A DNA stretch of 63,245 nucleotides from positions 1 to 63,245 of the forward strand of contig CAIOZA010000046.1 in assembly GCA_903862655.1 (NCBI GenBank). The letters run 5' to 3'. Source of the DNA: an uncultured Ignavibacteria bacterium (GTDB taxonomy: Bacteria > Bacteroidota > Ignavibacteria > Kapaibacteriales > UBA2268). The notes under the pieces were generated by a model. It was not told the DNA's origin and did no database searches. It saw nothing but the letters and a program-made list of their open reading frames with translations. Made by a program: the position numbers and the translations under genes. This document shows positions 46,946 through 55,372 of this stretch, in pieces (position 1 is the stretch's first letter; every line of letters starts with the position of its first letter).

Positions 46946-49366
46946 CTAAAACTTTCTTAATTCTGCATTAAATTTTGTTTCAAGGAATTTCACGATCTGA
47001 GTAACAGAATTATCTACTTCGGTGTCGGTCAAAGTTCTGTCATTAGCTGAATAACTAACCGAGAAAGCAATACTTTTCTTGCCTTCTGCCAGGTTTTTGC
47101 CCTTGTAAACATCGAATATGTCGACGGATTTGCAAATATTTCCGGCGTTCTTTTGGATAGCCTGACGAAGATCCTCTGAAGGGATAGCGTCATCAACAAG
47201 CAAAGCCAGATCACGTGTTACAGTTGGGAATGGTGAAACGGAACTAAACTTCCATTGCTTGCGATCAATTTTATAGAGCTTATGCAAATGCAGATTAGCT
47301 GCGAAAACCGGATAATTTATGTCGAATTGTTTTAGTATTTTTTGGTTGACTTCACCGATATAGCCAACAATCTGATTGCCAAGATTGATGCTGACTGTAT
47401 TCTTCGAAAGAACAGGATGATCCTCGCTTATGGGAAGTAAGCGGACTTTCTTGATTTTCATAGAAGTCAATAAATCCTCGATGATGCCGCGGATATCATA
47501 GAAATCAGATTGTCTGTCGGTTGAACCCCACTGAGTCGGCAAAGATTTTCCAGTAATAACAATCAGCAATTCCTCATTTTCATAAATACCCGGAATAAAG
47601 GTAGCAACATCGGCACCGACTTTTTTGAATGTCTTGCCAACTTCAAATAACTGCAGATCAAGATTTCTAAGTCTGTGATTTCTCTCAATCGTCTTTAACA
47701 TTGATGGAAAAAGAGATGATCTCAAAATGGATAATTCTTCTCCCAATGGATTGGCAATAACAACGGGATCTTCTGTGAAAACTGCTGATGATTTTGGATC
47801 GATCATGTTTTGTGTCAAAGCTTCGTTGTATCCGTTTGCAACGAGATATTCTCTTATCACTGCACGGAGCTCCGGAACTTTCAATTCATCAATTGAACCT
47901 GTACCGGAACTGTCAATAGATACTGAGAAGTCCGGCTGAATATTGTCGTAATTATACAATCTGGCAATCTCTTCGATCAGATCTATCTCCATAGAAATGT
48001 CAACTCTATAAGTTGGTACTTTTAATGTTATCGTATCAGAATTTTCGCTTATTATTTCGAAATCAAGAGCAAGAAGCATTTCTCTAATTTCTTCGGTACT
48101 AAGATCAGTACCGATCACGTTATTTGCTCTTTTATATCTTAAAGTAACTTCCTTAGCACCAATTTTAACCGGATAAGCGTCGATAATTCCTTGGCAAACT
48201 GTTCCTCCTGTGATCTCTGCGATTAGAGTTGCAGCTCTGTCCGAAGCATAAGCGACATTTTCCCAATCAATTCCGCGTTCAAATCTATAAGATGATTCGC
48301 TCTGAAGCGCTAATCGTTTTGATGTTCTTCTGATAGATGCAGGGCTGAAGTAAGCAGATTCTAGAAGAATATCAACTGTATCATTCTTAACTTCACTGTT
48401 TTCTCCACCCATTACACCTCCGACGGCAACAGGACGCTCAGCATCACATATCATAAGCATCGATGAATCGAGTATTCTTTCTTTACTGTCGAGTGTGGTG
48501 AACTTCTGCTCATTTTCGGCAGTCTTTACAATTATCTTGTTGCCTTTTAAATCTCTCAGATCGAAAGCATGAAGCGGTTGACCACATTCGAGAAGGATAT
48601 AATTGGTAACATCAACTACTGCATTGACAGGTCTCTGTCCGAGCATGATAAGTCTTTGTTTGAGCCACTGAGGAGATTCCTGCATTTTTATGTTTTTAAT
48701 AACTCTGCCTGTATATCTTGGGCATTTATCTGCATCCAGGATTTCAACTGAAACAAAATCAGATGACTTCTCGCTGCCTTCAGTGAATTTGACTTCCGGT
48801 TTTCTGATCTTTTGTCTGGAATATGCAGCAATTTCGCGGGCAATGCCAAGATGACTCAGGCAATCCGATCTATTAGGTGTGATACCAATTTCATAAATAA
48901 CATCATTCAAATTCAAATAATCGAGAAGAGTCATGCCCATCTCTGCAGATTCTGGAAGGATCCAGATTCCATCGTGATCTTCACCGAGCTCGAGTTCAAC
49001 CTGTGCGCAGATCATTCCTTCGGACTCTACATTGCGTACTTTACGCTTTTCAAGTATTATCTTTGAGTTTGGGACGCAAGCTCCGGGGATACCCACAACA
49101 ACTTTCTGTCCTTGAGCTACATTAGGAGCACCGCAGACGATAGTTTTTTCACCGTCACCATAGTCAACAAGACATACGGAGAGTTTATCGGCATTCGGAT
49201 GTTTATCATGATGAAGAACATGACCGATAAAGAAATTCTTGTACTTTTCGGTATAATCAACAATGTGTTCAACCTCAATCCCCAGCCCTGTCAATATACT
49301 GTCTATTTCGGATGGAGAATAATCAAAGTCAACAAACTCTTTCAGCCAATTGTGAGATATATACAT
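46946..49366 (-). CDS. pheT: Phenylalanine-tRNA ligase beta subunit
   Basis: The large subunit of the heterotetrameric PheRS; with PheS it charges tRNA-Phe. The 806 residues show the whole bacterial layout: an EMAP-type tRNA-binding domain (about 40-150, HPNADKLSVCLVDYGDG), the B3/B4 editing domain (about 215-390; LLESAYFSPASIRRTSKRL), the B5 domain (DLSTEEIREMLLALDFEI), a catalytic-like core, and the C-terminal anticodon-binding FDX-ACB domain (VSPFPTVTRDLALLVDD). The usual partner pheS is not in this window. trmB follows 9 nt downstream. Confidence 0.96.
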   Translation of the reverse strand: MYISHNWLKEFVDFDYSPSEIDSILTGLGIEVEHIVDYTEKYKNFFIGHVLHHDKHPNADKLSVCLVDYGDGEKTIVCGAPNVAQGQKVVVGIPGACVPNSKIILEKRKVRNVESEGMICAQVELELGEDHDGIWILPESAEMGMTLLDYLNLNDVIYEIGITPNRSDCLSHLGIAREIAAYSRQKIRKPEVKFTEGSEKSSDFVSVEILDADKCPRYTGRVIKNIKMQESPQWLKQRLIMLGQRPVNAVVDVTNYILLECGQPLHAFDLRDLKGNKIIVKTAENEQKFTTLDSKERILDSSMLMICDAERPVAVGGVMGGENSEVKNDTVDILLESAYFSPASIRRTSKRLALQSESSYRFERGIDWENVAYASDRAATLIAEITGGTVCQGIIDAYPVKIGAKEVTLRYKRANNVIGTDLSTEEIREMLLALDFEIISENSDTITLKVPTYRVDISMEIDLIEEIARLYNYDNIQPDFSVSIDSSGTGSIDELKVPELRAVIREYLVANGYNEALTQNMIDPKSSAVFTEDPVVIANPLGEELSILRSSLFPSMLKTIERNHRLRNLDLQLFEVGKTFKKVGADVATFIPGIYENEELLIVITGKSLPTQWGSTDRQSDFYDIRGIIEDLLTSMKIKKVRLLPISEDHPVLSKNTVSINLGNQIVGYIGEVNQKILKQFDINYPVFAANLHLHKLYKIDRKQWKFSSVSPFPTVTRDLALLVDDAIPSEDLRQAIQKNAGNICKSVDIFDVYKGKNLAEGKKSIAFSVSYSANDRTLTDTEVDNSVTQIVKFLETKFNAELRKF

Positions 49367-49561
49367 AAAATCTGCTTAATTAATTGATAATTATTGAAAT
49401 TAAAAGATACGCAATTTACGGAAATAAGATTATTTATAAAAATAAGCTGGTGAAGTGACTATAAATTTCTGTTTGAATTACATATATTCAGGAGCTGTTT
49501 AAAATAGCAATTTAGGGGATATTTGTACCTAGACTAATATTTTGAATCATGTGCCTGGAAC

Positions 49562-49967
49562 TTATTTATTTATTGATATGTGATTTTTGTAATTAAATAC
49601 TTGCAAGTCATTTAATACCGATTGAATCTGATGAATATGCTTATCATTAGTCCAAACCATCAATGAGTTTTCAATTGCGATAGTTGCTATAATGACATCT
49701 TGAAATGGGACAGTTACTCCACTAACCCTTAGTTTAAACAAATTCTTGCCAAGAGTTTCCAATATTCTTTCAGCAATATCAACTTCCGGGAATGATTTTA
49801 AAAGATTTTAATATTGAGTCCAAATCCTTTTCATTTCTAGCACCATGGCACAATTCAGCTTTAACAACGCCACAAATATATACCGGAAAATTTAATATTA
49901 CAGATTTAATATTTTCATCTCCTGTTTTCCAAAAATCGATAATTATATTTGTGTCAATCAATATCAT
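49562..49967 (-). pseudogene. vapC: VapC-like PIN-domain toxin, frameshifted
   Basis: PIN-domain ribonucleases cleave tRNA or other RNA, and the antitoxin blocks them. Frame 1 (49779-49967) gives MILIDTNIIIDFWK with the first Asp (D5) and VVKAELCHGA with Glu38, then stops after KSFKIIPGS. The next frame continues the fold: EVDIAERILETLGKN, VPFQDVIIATIA and VWTNDKHI, with the last two acidic residues. A single extra base in the CCGGG run at 49786-49790 explains the break: without it ATT-CCC-GAA-GTT-GAT reads through. Joined, the protein has about 134 residues, the usual VapC length. All four acidic sites survive, so the break is recent, a sequencing error, or phase variation. Confidence 0.8.
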
Positions 49968-50179
49968 ATCAAGCTAATTTCTCGTAGCTTATTAATGCTT
50001 TCTTCATCGATTGTAATTTTACCGGCTAGATTGAAAAAATCTGAAAATGATTCTAATTTTTCTGAGTGATTTTGTTCTTCTGTAATTGTTATTATTACAT
50101 TTTTTCCTATAAATGGTTTCAACTCTGAGAAATTGATATTATTTGAGTTTATTTGTTTTCTAATTGCAACTGATAACAT
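49964..50179 (-). CDS. vapB: VapB-like antitoxin
   Basis: A 71-residue protein directly before the PIN-domain toxin; its stop overlaps the toxin ATG (ATGA), the classic vapBC arrangement. The N-terminal part may form the DNA-binding fold (KPFIGKNVIITITEE). The C-terminal tail DFFNLAGKITIDEESINKLRE is the typical toxin-neutralising segment. AAAGGTG precedes the ATG. With the toxin broken it may persist as an orphan regulator. The 266-bp gap after it to 50445 is AT-rich. Confidence 0.78.
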   Translation of the reverse strand: MLSVAIRKQINSNNINFSELKPFIGKNVIITITEEQNHSEKLESFSDFFNLAGKITIDEESINKLREISLI

Positions 50180-50406
50180 TTAACACCTTTTAATTTATAT
50201 AACCAAAATTAACAAATAAATTATAAGAAAAAAAATTATTAACTCTTCCTGTCAGTAAAAGCACAAATAATTTATAATTCCGTACTTACTGATATGATCT
50301 ATCTTAATATCTATTAACGAATCACACATTAATTAAATCTATTTTTGAACCGATAATTATAATTCATTTGTTACGTCAATTTCTATTAAATTATTGTTAT
50401 TTTTTG

Positions 50407-50414
50407 TAAGTTTG
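50407..50414 (+). promoter_or_regulatory. Possible -7 element of the metal locus
   Basis: TAAGTTTG matches TAnnTTTG, 31 nt before the TTG start of the Cys-rich protein. No -33 element is clear. Confidence 0.4.
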
Positions 50415-50445
50415 TAGTGTCGCCTAATAAAAATTTTTAATTAAA

Positions 50446-51120
50446 TTGAAAAAAAGACTAATATATATAATATCATTGTTTCTATTGCTGATATTCCCCA
50501 TCACTGCAATCGGTATGGATATTTCTGTGCACAAATGCAAACACTCAGGCAACCTTCATTTCTCTTTTTATCAGTTAGATTCAAAAAATCAGTTCGATGA
50601 CTGCTGCTGCAAATCTGAAACAAAAGAGGTTGAAGCACAGAAAGTTAAGTCCTGCTGCGAAAGTGAAAACAACGAAACAGCAAAACCATTGCATAAAGCC
50701 ATAGAAAAGAAACAGGAATCAACAGAAATTCATTCATGTTGCTCGAAAGCAAAAAAAGCCGTCAAGAAGAAACCAACTCTTGAACTATCTGTTAAAACTA
50801 ATATTTCGCAATCTACAAAGACAATAACTAAAGTAATTAACTGCGAAAATGGAATATCGAAGCCAACTACATGCTGTGATATTTCAAAAGTAGCTTTTTC
50901 TTTAACTTCAGCACAGGTTCCAGTTATCAATACTGAGAAAACAATCAAAGAAAGTGTTTACATTCCGAACTTATCTTTGATAACGTTCATCGGCTATCAG
51001 ACATCAGACAAATCAACCAGCTTAAAAATTGACTATCCTCTAAAGGAACCGGTTAATAAGATTATAGCATTCATATCGCTTCAATCCAATCAAAAGGATG
51101 ATTCTGACAGTCATTCCTAA
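50446..51120 (+). CDS. Cys-rich exported protein, HYC_CC_PP-like
   Basis: A 224-residue protein with a signal peptide (KKRLIYIISLFLLLIFPITAIG). The mature start DISVHKCKHSGNLHFSFY resembles the HYC_CC_PP family of Bacteroidota, small proteins often found before TonB-dependent metal receptors. Cysteine clusters follow: Cys31, CCC at 53-55, CC at 70-71, CC at 98-99, and a later TTCC. Lys/Glu-rich linkers separate them. Such clusters would bind thiophilic metals such as copper in the periplasm. The start is a TTG with no good ribosome site. It is the first gene of a metal-handling locus on this strand. The metal is not proven. Confidence 0.7.
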   Translation: MKKRLIYIISLFLLLIFPITAIGMDISVHKCKHSGNLHFSFYQLDSKNQFDDCCCKSETKEVEAQKVKSCCESENNETAKPLHKAIEKKQESTEIHSCCSKAKKAVKKKPTLELSVKTNISQSTKTITKVINCENGISKPTTCCDISKVAFSLTSAQVPVINTEKTIKESVYIPNLSLITFIGYQTSDKSTSLKIDYPLKEPVNKIIAFISLQSNQKDDSDSHS

Positions 51121-51262
51121 TTTTTCTATCATTATTTATGGTAGAAACTTCCAATAATAATAAAATCAAATAAAGAAAATATCATTCTGATAGTAACGAA
51201 GTATTTCAGGTAACTATAATACGGATTCGTTAGTCAGAATAGAAAAAACAAAAATAGATTTC

Positions 51263-51426
51263 TGCATGAGAGATTATGTGAAAAGTCTGATTTAGATGTC
51301 ATTCCGAACGAAGTGAGGTGCCGTAGGCCTGGCGTAGCGAATCTAGTCCGCATGAAAACTAGATTCTCACGGTCGCTGCGCTCCCTCAGAATGACAAATT
51401 CGTAGTTTTTACACAGCCGCATGTAC
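51263..51426. repeat. Dispersed hairpin repeat, copy 1
   Basis: An inverted-repeat element in the 348-bp gap before the TonB receptor gene. The core runs from GTCATTCCGAACGAAG (51298) to CTCAGAATGAC (51395); its ends are complementary (GTCATTC with GAATGAC), and AATCTAG (51340) pairs with CTAGATT (51359). Outer arms at about 51263-51290 and 51400-51426 are also roughly complementary. The 37 bp at 51359-51395 match copy 2 at 55233-55269 with two differences. It resembles REP/MITE-like hairpin elements. Confidence 0.75.
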
Positions 51427-51468
51427 AGAAGCGACAATAATTAATAAAAAAAACCTTATGGAAAAAAA

Positions 51469-53718
51469 ATGAAATACAATAGAAGAAAAATAATAATCTT
51501 CAATATTTGTTTGTTTATTCTTGGATTTTCATCCTATGGACTTTCTAAAGAGCTTAACGGAATTGTATCCGGTCTCGGTGCGGACAATAAATCTGTTCCA
51601 CTGATAAAAGCTTCAGTCCATTGGATAGGAACTGGTATCGGTGCAATTACCGATAAATCAGGAAAATTCCAGATAGCATCAACAAATAAATCAAACAAAC
51701 TTGAAGTATCATATATTGGATACAAGAAAGACACATTAGAAGTGTCAGATTATTCTAAACCGATTGATGTCGTTTTAAAAACCGATCTGACTCTGGACGC
51801 AATCACAGTCAATGCAGTTCAGCCTTCAAGACTTTTGTCAAACAGCACTATTAAAACTGAATCAACAACATTGCGTGGCTTGCAGAAAGCAGCCTGCTGT
51901 AATTTATCCGAGAGCTTCCAGACGAATCCTTCGGTTGACGTATCCTTTACTAATGCCGTTACAGGCGCTAAACAGATTCAACTGCTCGGATTGCAGGGAG
52001 TATATATTCAGGCTCTTAATGAACAAGTGCCATCAATGAGGGGTTTATCCGCCAATCTCGGACTAGAGTATGTGCCAGGTCCTTGGATGGAATCAATTCA
52101 GATATCCAAGGGTTTGGCATCCGTTACAACAGGTTATGAATCCATCAGTGGACAAATGAATATCGAATATAAAAAACCTGAAAATGAGCCACCCTTATTT
52201 TTGAATGCTTATATTAATAATATAGGCAGAGGTGAAGTCAATCTTACTTCTGCAATGAAACTCAGCGATAATGTAAGTACGATGTTCTTTGGTCACACCA
52301 GCTTCAATCAGGTTAAGATCGATGAGAACAAAGATTCATTCCTGGATCGTCCTTTATCCAAGCAGTTCAATTTTATGAACAGATGGAACATAAGCGATGG
52401 TATCTGGGAATCAAGAACTATTCTAAAGGGACTTTATGATGAGCGTAACGGAGGACAGGCAGGGTATTGGCCTAATAAGGACAGTAACTATTATGGCATG
52501 CAGATGAAGTCGCAGAAATTCGAATTCTTAACCAAGAATGGTTTTATTTTCCCAAGTTCATCATACAGCAGCCTTGGTACTGTTTTGTCATTGACTCACT
52601 ACAAGGTTGATTCATATTTTGACCAAGTGCTATATAATGGCGAACAAAACTCAATTTATGCCAAGATAATGTATCAGTCACAGCTGTTTGATTCAACTCA
52701 TAAATACATGGTTGGACTGAGCTATACTTCCGATAACTTTATCGAAAATCTTCAATCATTGGGCAAAACTCAACTTAAGTATTCACCCAAACTCGAATCT
52801 ATACCGGGAGCTTTTTTGGAATATACTTATTCAGGTATTCAGGATCTTACGCTGATGGCAGGTTTCAGAGCTGACTTTCCGAATAAATTCGCTAGATTTC
52901 TTACTCCTAGATTCCATGCACAATACAGATTCAACGAGAATACATCATTAAGAGCTTCTGTTGGAAAAGGTTACAGAATCGCCAATATTCATGCTGAGGA
53001 TATCGGAATTTTCGCCAGTTCCCGTAAGTTGTTCATGGATGGGAAGCAATTTCCTGAAGAAGCATGGAATTATGGTATGAACGGAACAACAATTATTCCT
53101 TTGTTTGGTATCGATTTTACAGTGAATGCTGAATTCTATAGAACTGAGTTTAAGAATCAGATTATAGTCGATATGGAACAGAAGCAAACCGAAATGCACA
53201 TCTACAATCTAAAAGGTCAGTCATATTCGAACAGTTTCCAGATAGATGTTAGTGCAGAACCTATAAATGGTTTTATAGTTACAGCAGCTTACAGATTAAA
53301 TGATGTCAAGATGACAATCAATGGTTCACTCTTGGATAAGCCATTACAGAGCCGTGAAAAGGGATTTCTTAATCTTGCTTACTCAACTTTCGGAGATGAA
53401 TGGACTTTCGACTTTACAGCTGAATACAATGGTAGCGGGAGATTGTTATCACTTGGATTTCTTGATACTACAATTTCAAAAGAACCATCAAATTGGATTG
53501 GAAGTTCTCCGTCATTTATGCTTTATCATGCTCAGATAACAAAGAAATTCAAGAACTTTGATTTATATTTGGGCGGAGAAAATCTTTCGAACTTTACGCA
53601 GAAAGAAGTTATTCTTTCGCCGGATAATCCCAGAGGCCCATACTTCGATGGAGCATTGGTTTGGGGACCTGTTATCGGTCGCATCATTTATTTAGGTATG
53701 AGATTAAGCATCTATTAA
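51469..53718 (+). CDS. TonB-dependent receptor, heavy-metal type
   Basis: An outer-membrane receptor of 749 residues. A signal peptide is followed by a carboxypeptidase-regulatory-like domain (about 28-105; GIGAITDKSGKFQI, VSYIGYKKDTLEV). The plug (about 110-245) includes KAACCNLSESFQTNPSVDVSF with Cys143-Cys144, TGAKQIQLLGLQGVYIQALNE and SISKGLASVTTGYESISGQMNI-type sequence. A 22-strand barrel follows, ending in IGRIIYLGMRLSIY. The ACCNLSESF plug motif is found in Bacteroidota receptors that sit with HMA-domain and CC-motif proteins, pointing to copper or another soft metal. The substrate is inferred from context. The ribosome site is weak. Confidence 0.88.
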   Translation: MKYNRRKIIIFNICLFILGFSSYGLSKELNGIVSGLGADNKSVPLIKASVHWIGTGIGAITDKSGKFQIASTNKSNKLEVSYIGYKKDTLEVSDYSKPIDVVLKTDLTLDAITVNAVQPSRLLSNSTIKTESTTLRGLQKAACCNLSESFQTNPSVDVSFTNAVTGAKQIQLLGLQGVYIQALNEQVPSMRGLSANLGLEYVPGPWMESIQISKGLASVTTGYESISGQMNIEYKKPENEPPLFLNAYINNIGRGEVNLTSAMKLSDNVSTMFFGHTSFNQVKIDENKDSFLDRPLSKQFNFMNRWNISDGIWESRTILKGLYDERNGGQAGYWPNKDSNYYGMQMKSQKFEFLTKNGFIFPSSSYSSLGTVLSLTHYKVDSYFDQVLYNGEQNSIYAKIMYQSQLFDSTHKYMVGLSYTSDNFIENLQSLGKTQLKYSPKLESIPGAFLEYTYSGIQDLTLMAGFRADFPNKFARFLTPRFHAQYRFNENTSLRASVGKGYRIANIHAEDIGIFASSRKLFMDGKQFPEEAWNYGMNGTTIIPLFGIDFTVNAEFYRTEFKNQIIVDMEQKQTEMHIYNLKGQSYSNSFQIDVSAEPINGFIVTAAYRLNDVKMTINGSLLDKPLQSREKGFLNLAYSTFGDEWTFDFTAEYNGSGRLLSLGFLDTTISKEPSNWIGSSPSFMLYHAQITKKFKNFDLYLGGENLSNFTQKEVILSPDNPRGPYFDGALVWGPVIGRIIYLGMRLSIY

Positions 53719-53749
53719 TTCTATTCACATTCAAATAAAGAGGTATATA

Positions 53750-54463
53750 ATGAAAATAAATATAAGCAATTCCGGTTTATTCCTTACAGTCTTAGCTATG
53801 GCTATGCTCGGAATAATGTCATTATCGCAGGCACAAGTTGTAACTCAGCCACTTTCGGGGGTATCTACAACAGCAAAAGTTTACACATATATTCACATGC
53901 TTTCTCAAACTCAGAAAAAAGACATCAGATACATTATCATTAAAGCCTCGAATGGTGATGTAAAATCCTGTTTCGATGCTTGTGATGTTTGTTATCTTGC
54001 AAACAAAGGATATGCACAGTCCGGGAGTCAACTCAGATGCAACAACTGTGGCAAAACTTTTGTGATAGATGAACTGGGCACTCAGGGTGTCGGTGGCTGT
54101 TGGCCAGGCCTCCTTCCTCATACTACCGATGCACAGAATGTTATAATTAACATTTCTGATCTTATCGGCGGAGATAAATACTATCCCACAAAAGCAGTTA
54201 CAGCTGTTCAGGATGAGCCGGTAAGAGAAATGGCTTTAAGTTTCAATTGGTTTATTAAGTCCGATCTTCTTACTATCACGATGGATAATGCGAGTGAAAG
54301 AAATATATTAATATTCAATATTTCAGGAAAACTCTTTAAGACGCTGGCATCATCGGCTAATCAGGTTTCAGTAGATGTTTCTGATTTGACAGCAGGTGTT
54401 TACTTGCTTTCAGTAGAAGACCATGGCAGAACAGCCAGCCAGACAATTGTTATTAACAGATAA
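53750..54463 (+). CDS. DUF2318 metal/Fe-S domain fused to a T9SS sorting domain
   Basis: A 237-residue exported protein. After a signal peptide (LSQAQ) comes a DUF2318 domain (about 55-125): RYIIIKASNGDVKSCFDACDVCY, then LRCNNCGKTFVIDELG and GVGGCWPGLLPH. The family's five cysteines are Cys78, Cys81, Cys97, Cys100 and Cys117, with an extra Cys74. Residues about 165-237 form a T9SS sorting domain (LTITMDNASERNILIFNISGK, LTAGVYLLSVEDHG, QTIVINR). DUF2318 normally occurs in membrane proteins of iron/copper uptake (FTR1/P19-type) systems, so a T9SS-exported form is unusual. AGAGG precedes the ATG, 31 nt after the receptor gene, so one operon is likely. Confidence 0.82.
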   Translation: MKINISNSGLFLTVLAMAMLGIMSLSQAQVVTQPLSGVSTTAKVYTYIHMLSQTQKKDIRYIIIKASNGDVKSCFDACDVCYLANKGYAQSGSQLRCNNCGKTFVIDELGTQGVGGCWPGLLPHTTDAQNVIINISDLIGGDKYYPTKAVTAVQDEPVREMALSFNWFIKSDLLTITMDNASERNILIFNISGKLFKTLASSANQVSVDVSDLTAGVYLLSVEDHGRTASQTIVINR

Positions 54464-54497
54464 AATTTAACTAAGTCTAAAATTTGAAAGAAAAATA

Positions 54498-55154
54498 ATG
54501 AAAAAGATATATTTATACATATCTATATTTGCTTTAGCATTAACTATGCTATTATCCGGTTGTAAAAAGGACAGTACACCTATTGATCCTAACGTTGTTA
54601 CAACAGTTCCTGTAATTAATACTATTACAGCAGATAAAACAACCATTATGTATGGCAATGAGGATCACGCAATAATCACATGTAATGCTTCTGGTGGAAA
54701 TCTTAAATACACATGGGAAGTTGATCTGGGGGATATTATACCCCAAAATACTGATCGTTCTAAAGTCAGCTTTACAGGGGCAGCCTGCTGTGTCGGCGAA
54801 AAGACAATAAAGTGTACAGTCTCTAACGATAAAGGCAGTGTCAGCAAGAATATTATAATTACAATACTGGAAAACGTAACTGTTCCCGATATTATTTCGA
54901 TTGGTGTTGACAATACTCAGATCAAAGCTGATGGCATAGATGCAGCAAATTTGGTTTGCTATGCAATTGGCGGAAAACTCAATTATAAATGGGAAACAGA
55001 TTGCGGGAAATTAACTCCGGTGCCGAGCGACAGTACAAGAATTACTTATACTGCAACAACAGAATGCATTGGTGATAAAACAATCAAATGCACAGTCAGC
55101 AATGAGAAGGGGACTATTTCTAAAACACAGGTTATAACTGTGGTTGCTAAATAA
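54498..55154 (+). CDS. Ig-like two-repeat lipoprotein
   Basis: A 218-residue predicted lipoprotein (lipobox LSGC, Cys22). The mature part is two homologous Ig-like repeats of about 85 residues. Each has an ITCNASGGNLKYTWE or LVCYAIGGKLNYKWE opening and an IGDKTIKCTVSNEKG ending, so each repeat carries a disulfide-type Cys pair plus an extra Cys (CC in AACCVGEK; ECIGDK). The repeats are clearly internal duplicates. It begins 34 nt after the DUF2318 gene. It may be a surface or periplasmic partner of the receptor; no direct family assignment was made. Confidence 0.75.
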   Translation: MKKIYLYISIFALALTMLLSGCKKDSTPIDPNVVTTVPVINTITADKTTIMYGNEDHAIITCNASGGNLKYTWEVDLGDIIPQNTDRSKVSFTGAACCVGEKTIKCTVSNDKGSVSKNIIITILENVTVPDIISIGVDNTQIKADGIDAANLVCYAIGGKLNYKWETDCGKLTPVPSDSTRITYTATTECIGDKTIKCTVSNEKGTISKTQVITVVAK

Positions 55155-55192
55155 TACTTTGTGAGCGTTCTAACGTTGAGCAATGTAAATGA

Positions 55193-55300
55193 GTCATTCT
55201 GAACGCAGTGAAGAATCCAGACCGCATTAATACTGGATTCTCACGGTCGCTTCGCTCCCTCAGAATGACAGACTCATCGTTTTCGCATATTCTCATGCAT
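55193..55300. repeat. Dispersed hairpin repeat, copy 2
   Basis: A second copy of the inverted-repeat element. The core runs from GTCATTCTGAACGCAG (55193) to CTCAGAATGAC (55269). GAATCCAG pairs with CTGGATTC, and the ends GTCATTCTGA and TCAGAATGAC are complementary. A downstream arm (about 55270-55300) resembles the reverse complement of the left outer arm of copy 1. It lies between the lipoprotein and barrel-HMA genes. Confidence 0.75.
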
Positions 55301-55372
55301 TGGAATGACAAAAAATAAACTAAGCACATACTAAATTAACAAAAATTTGAAATATCAAAAGTACTCAATATC

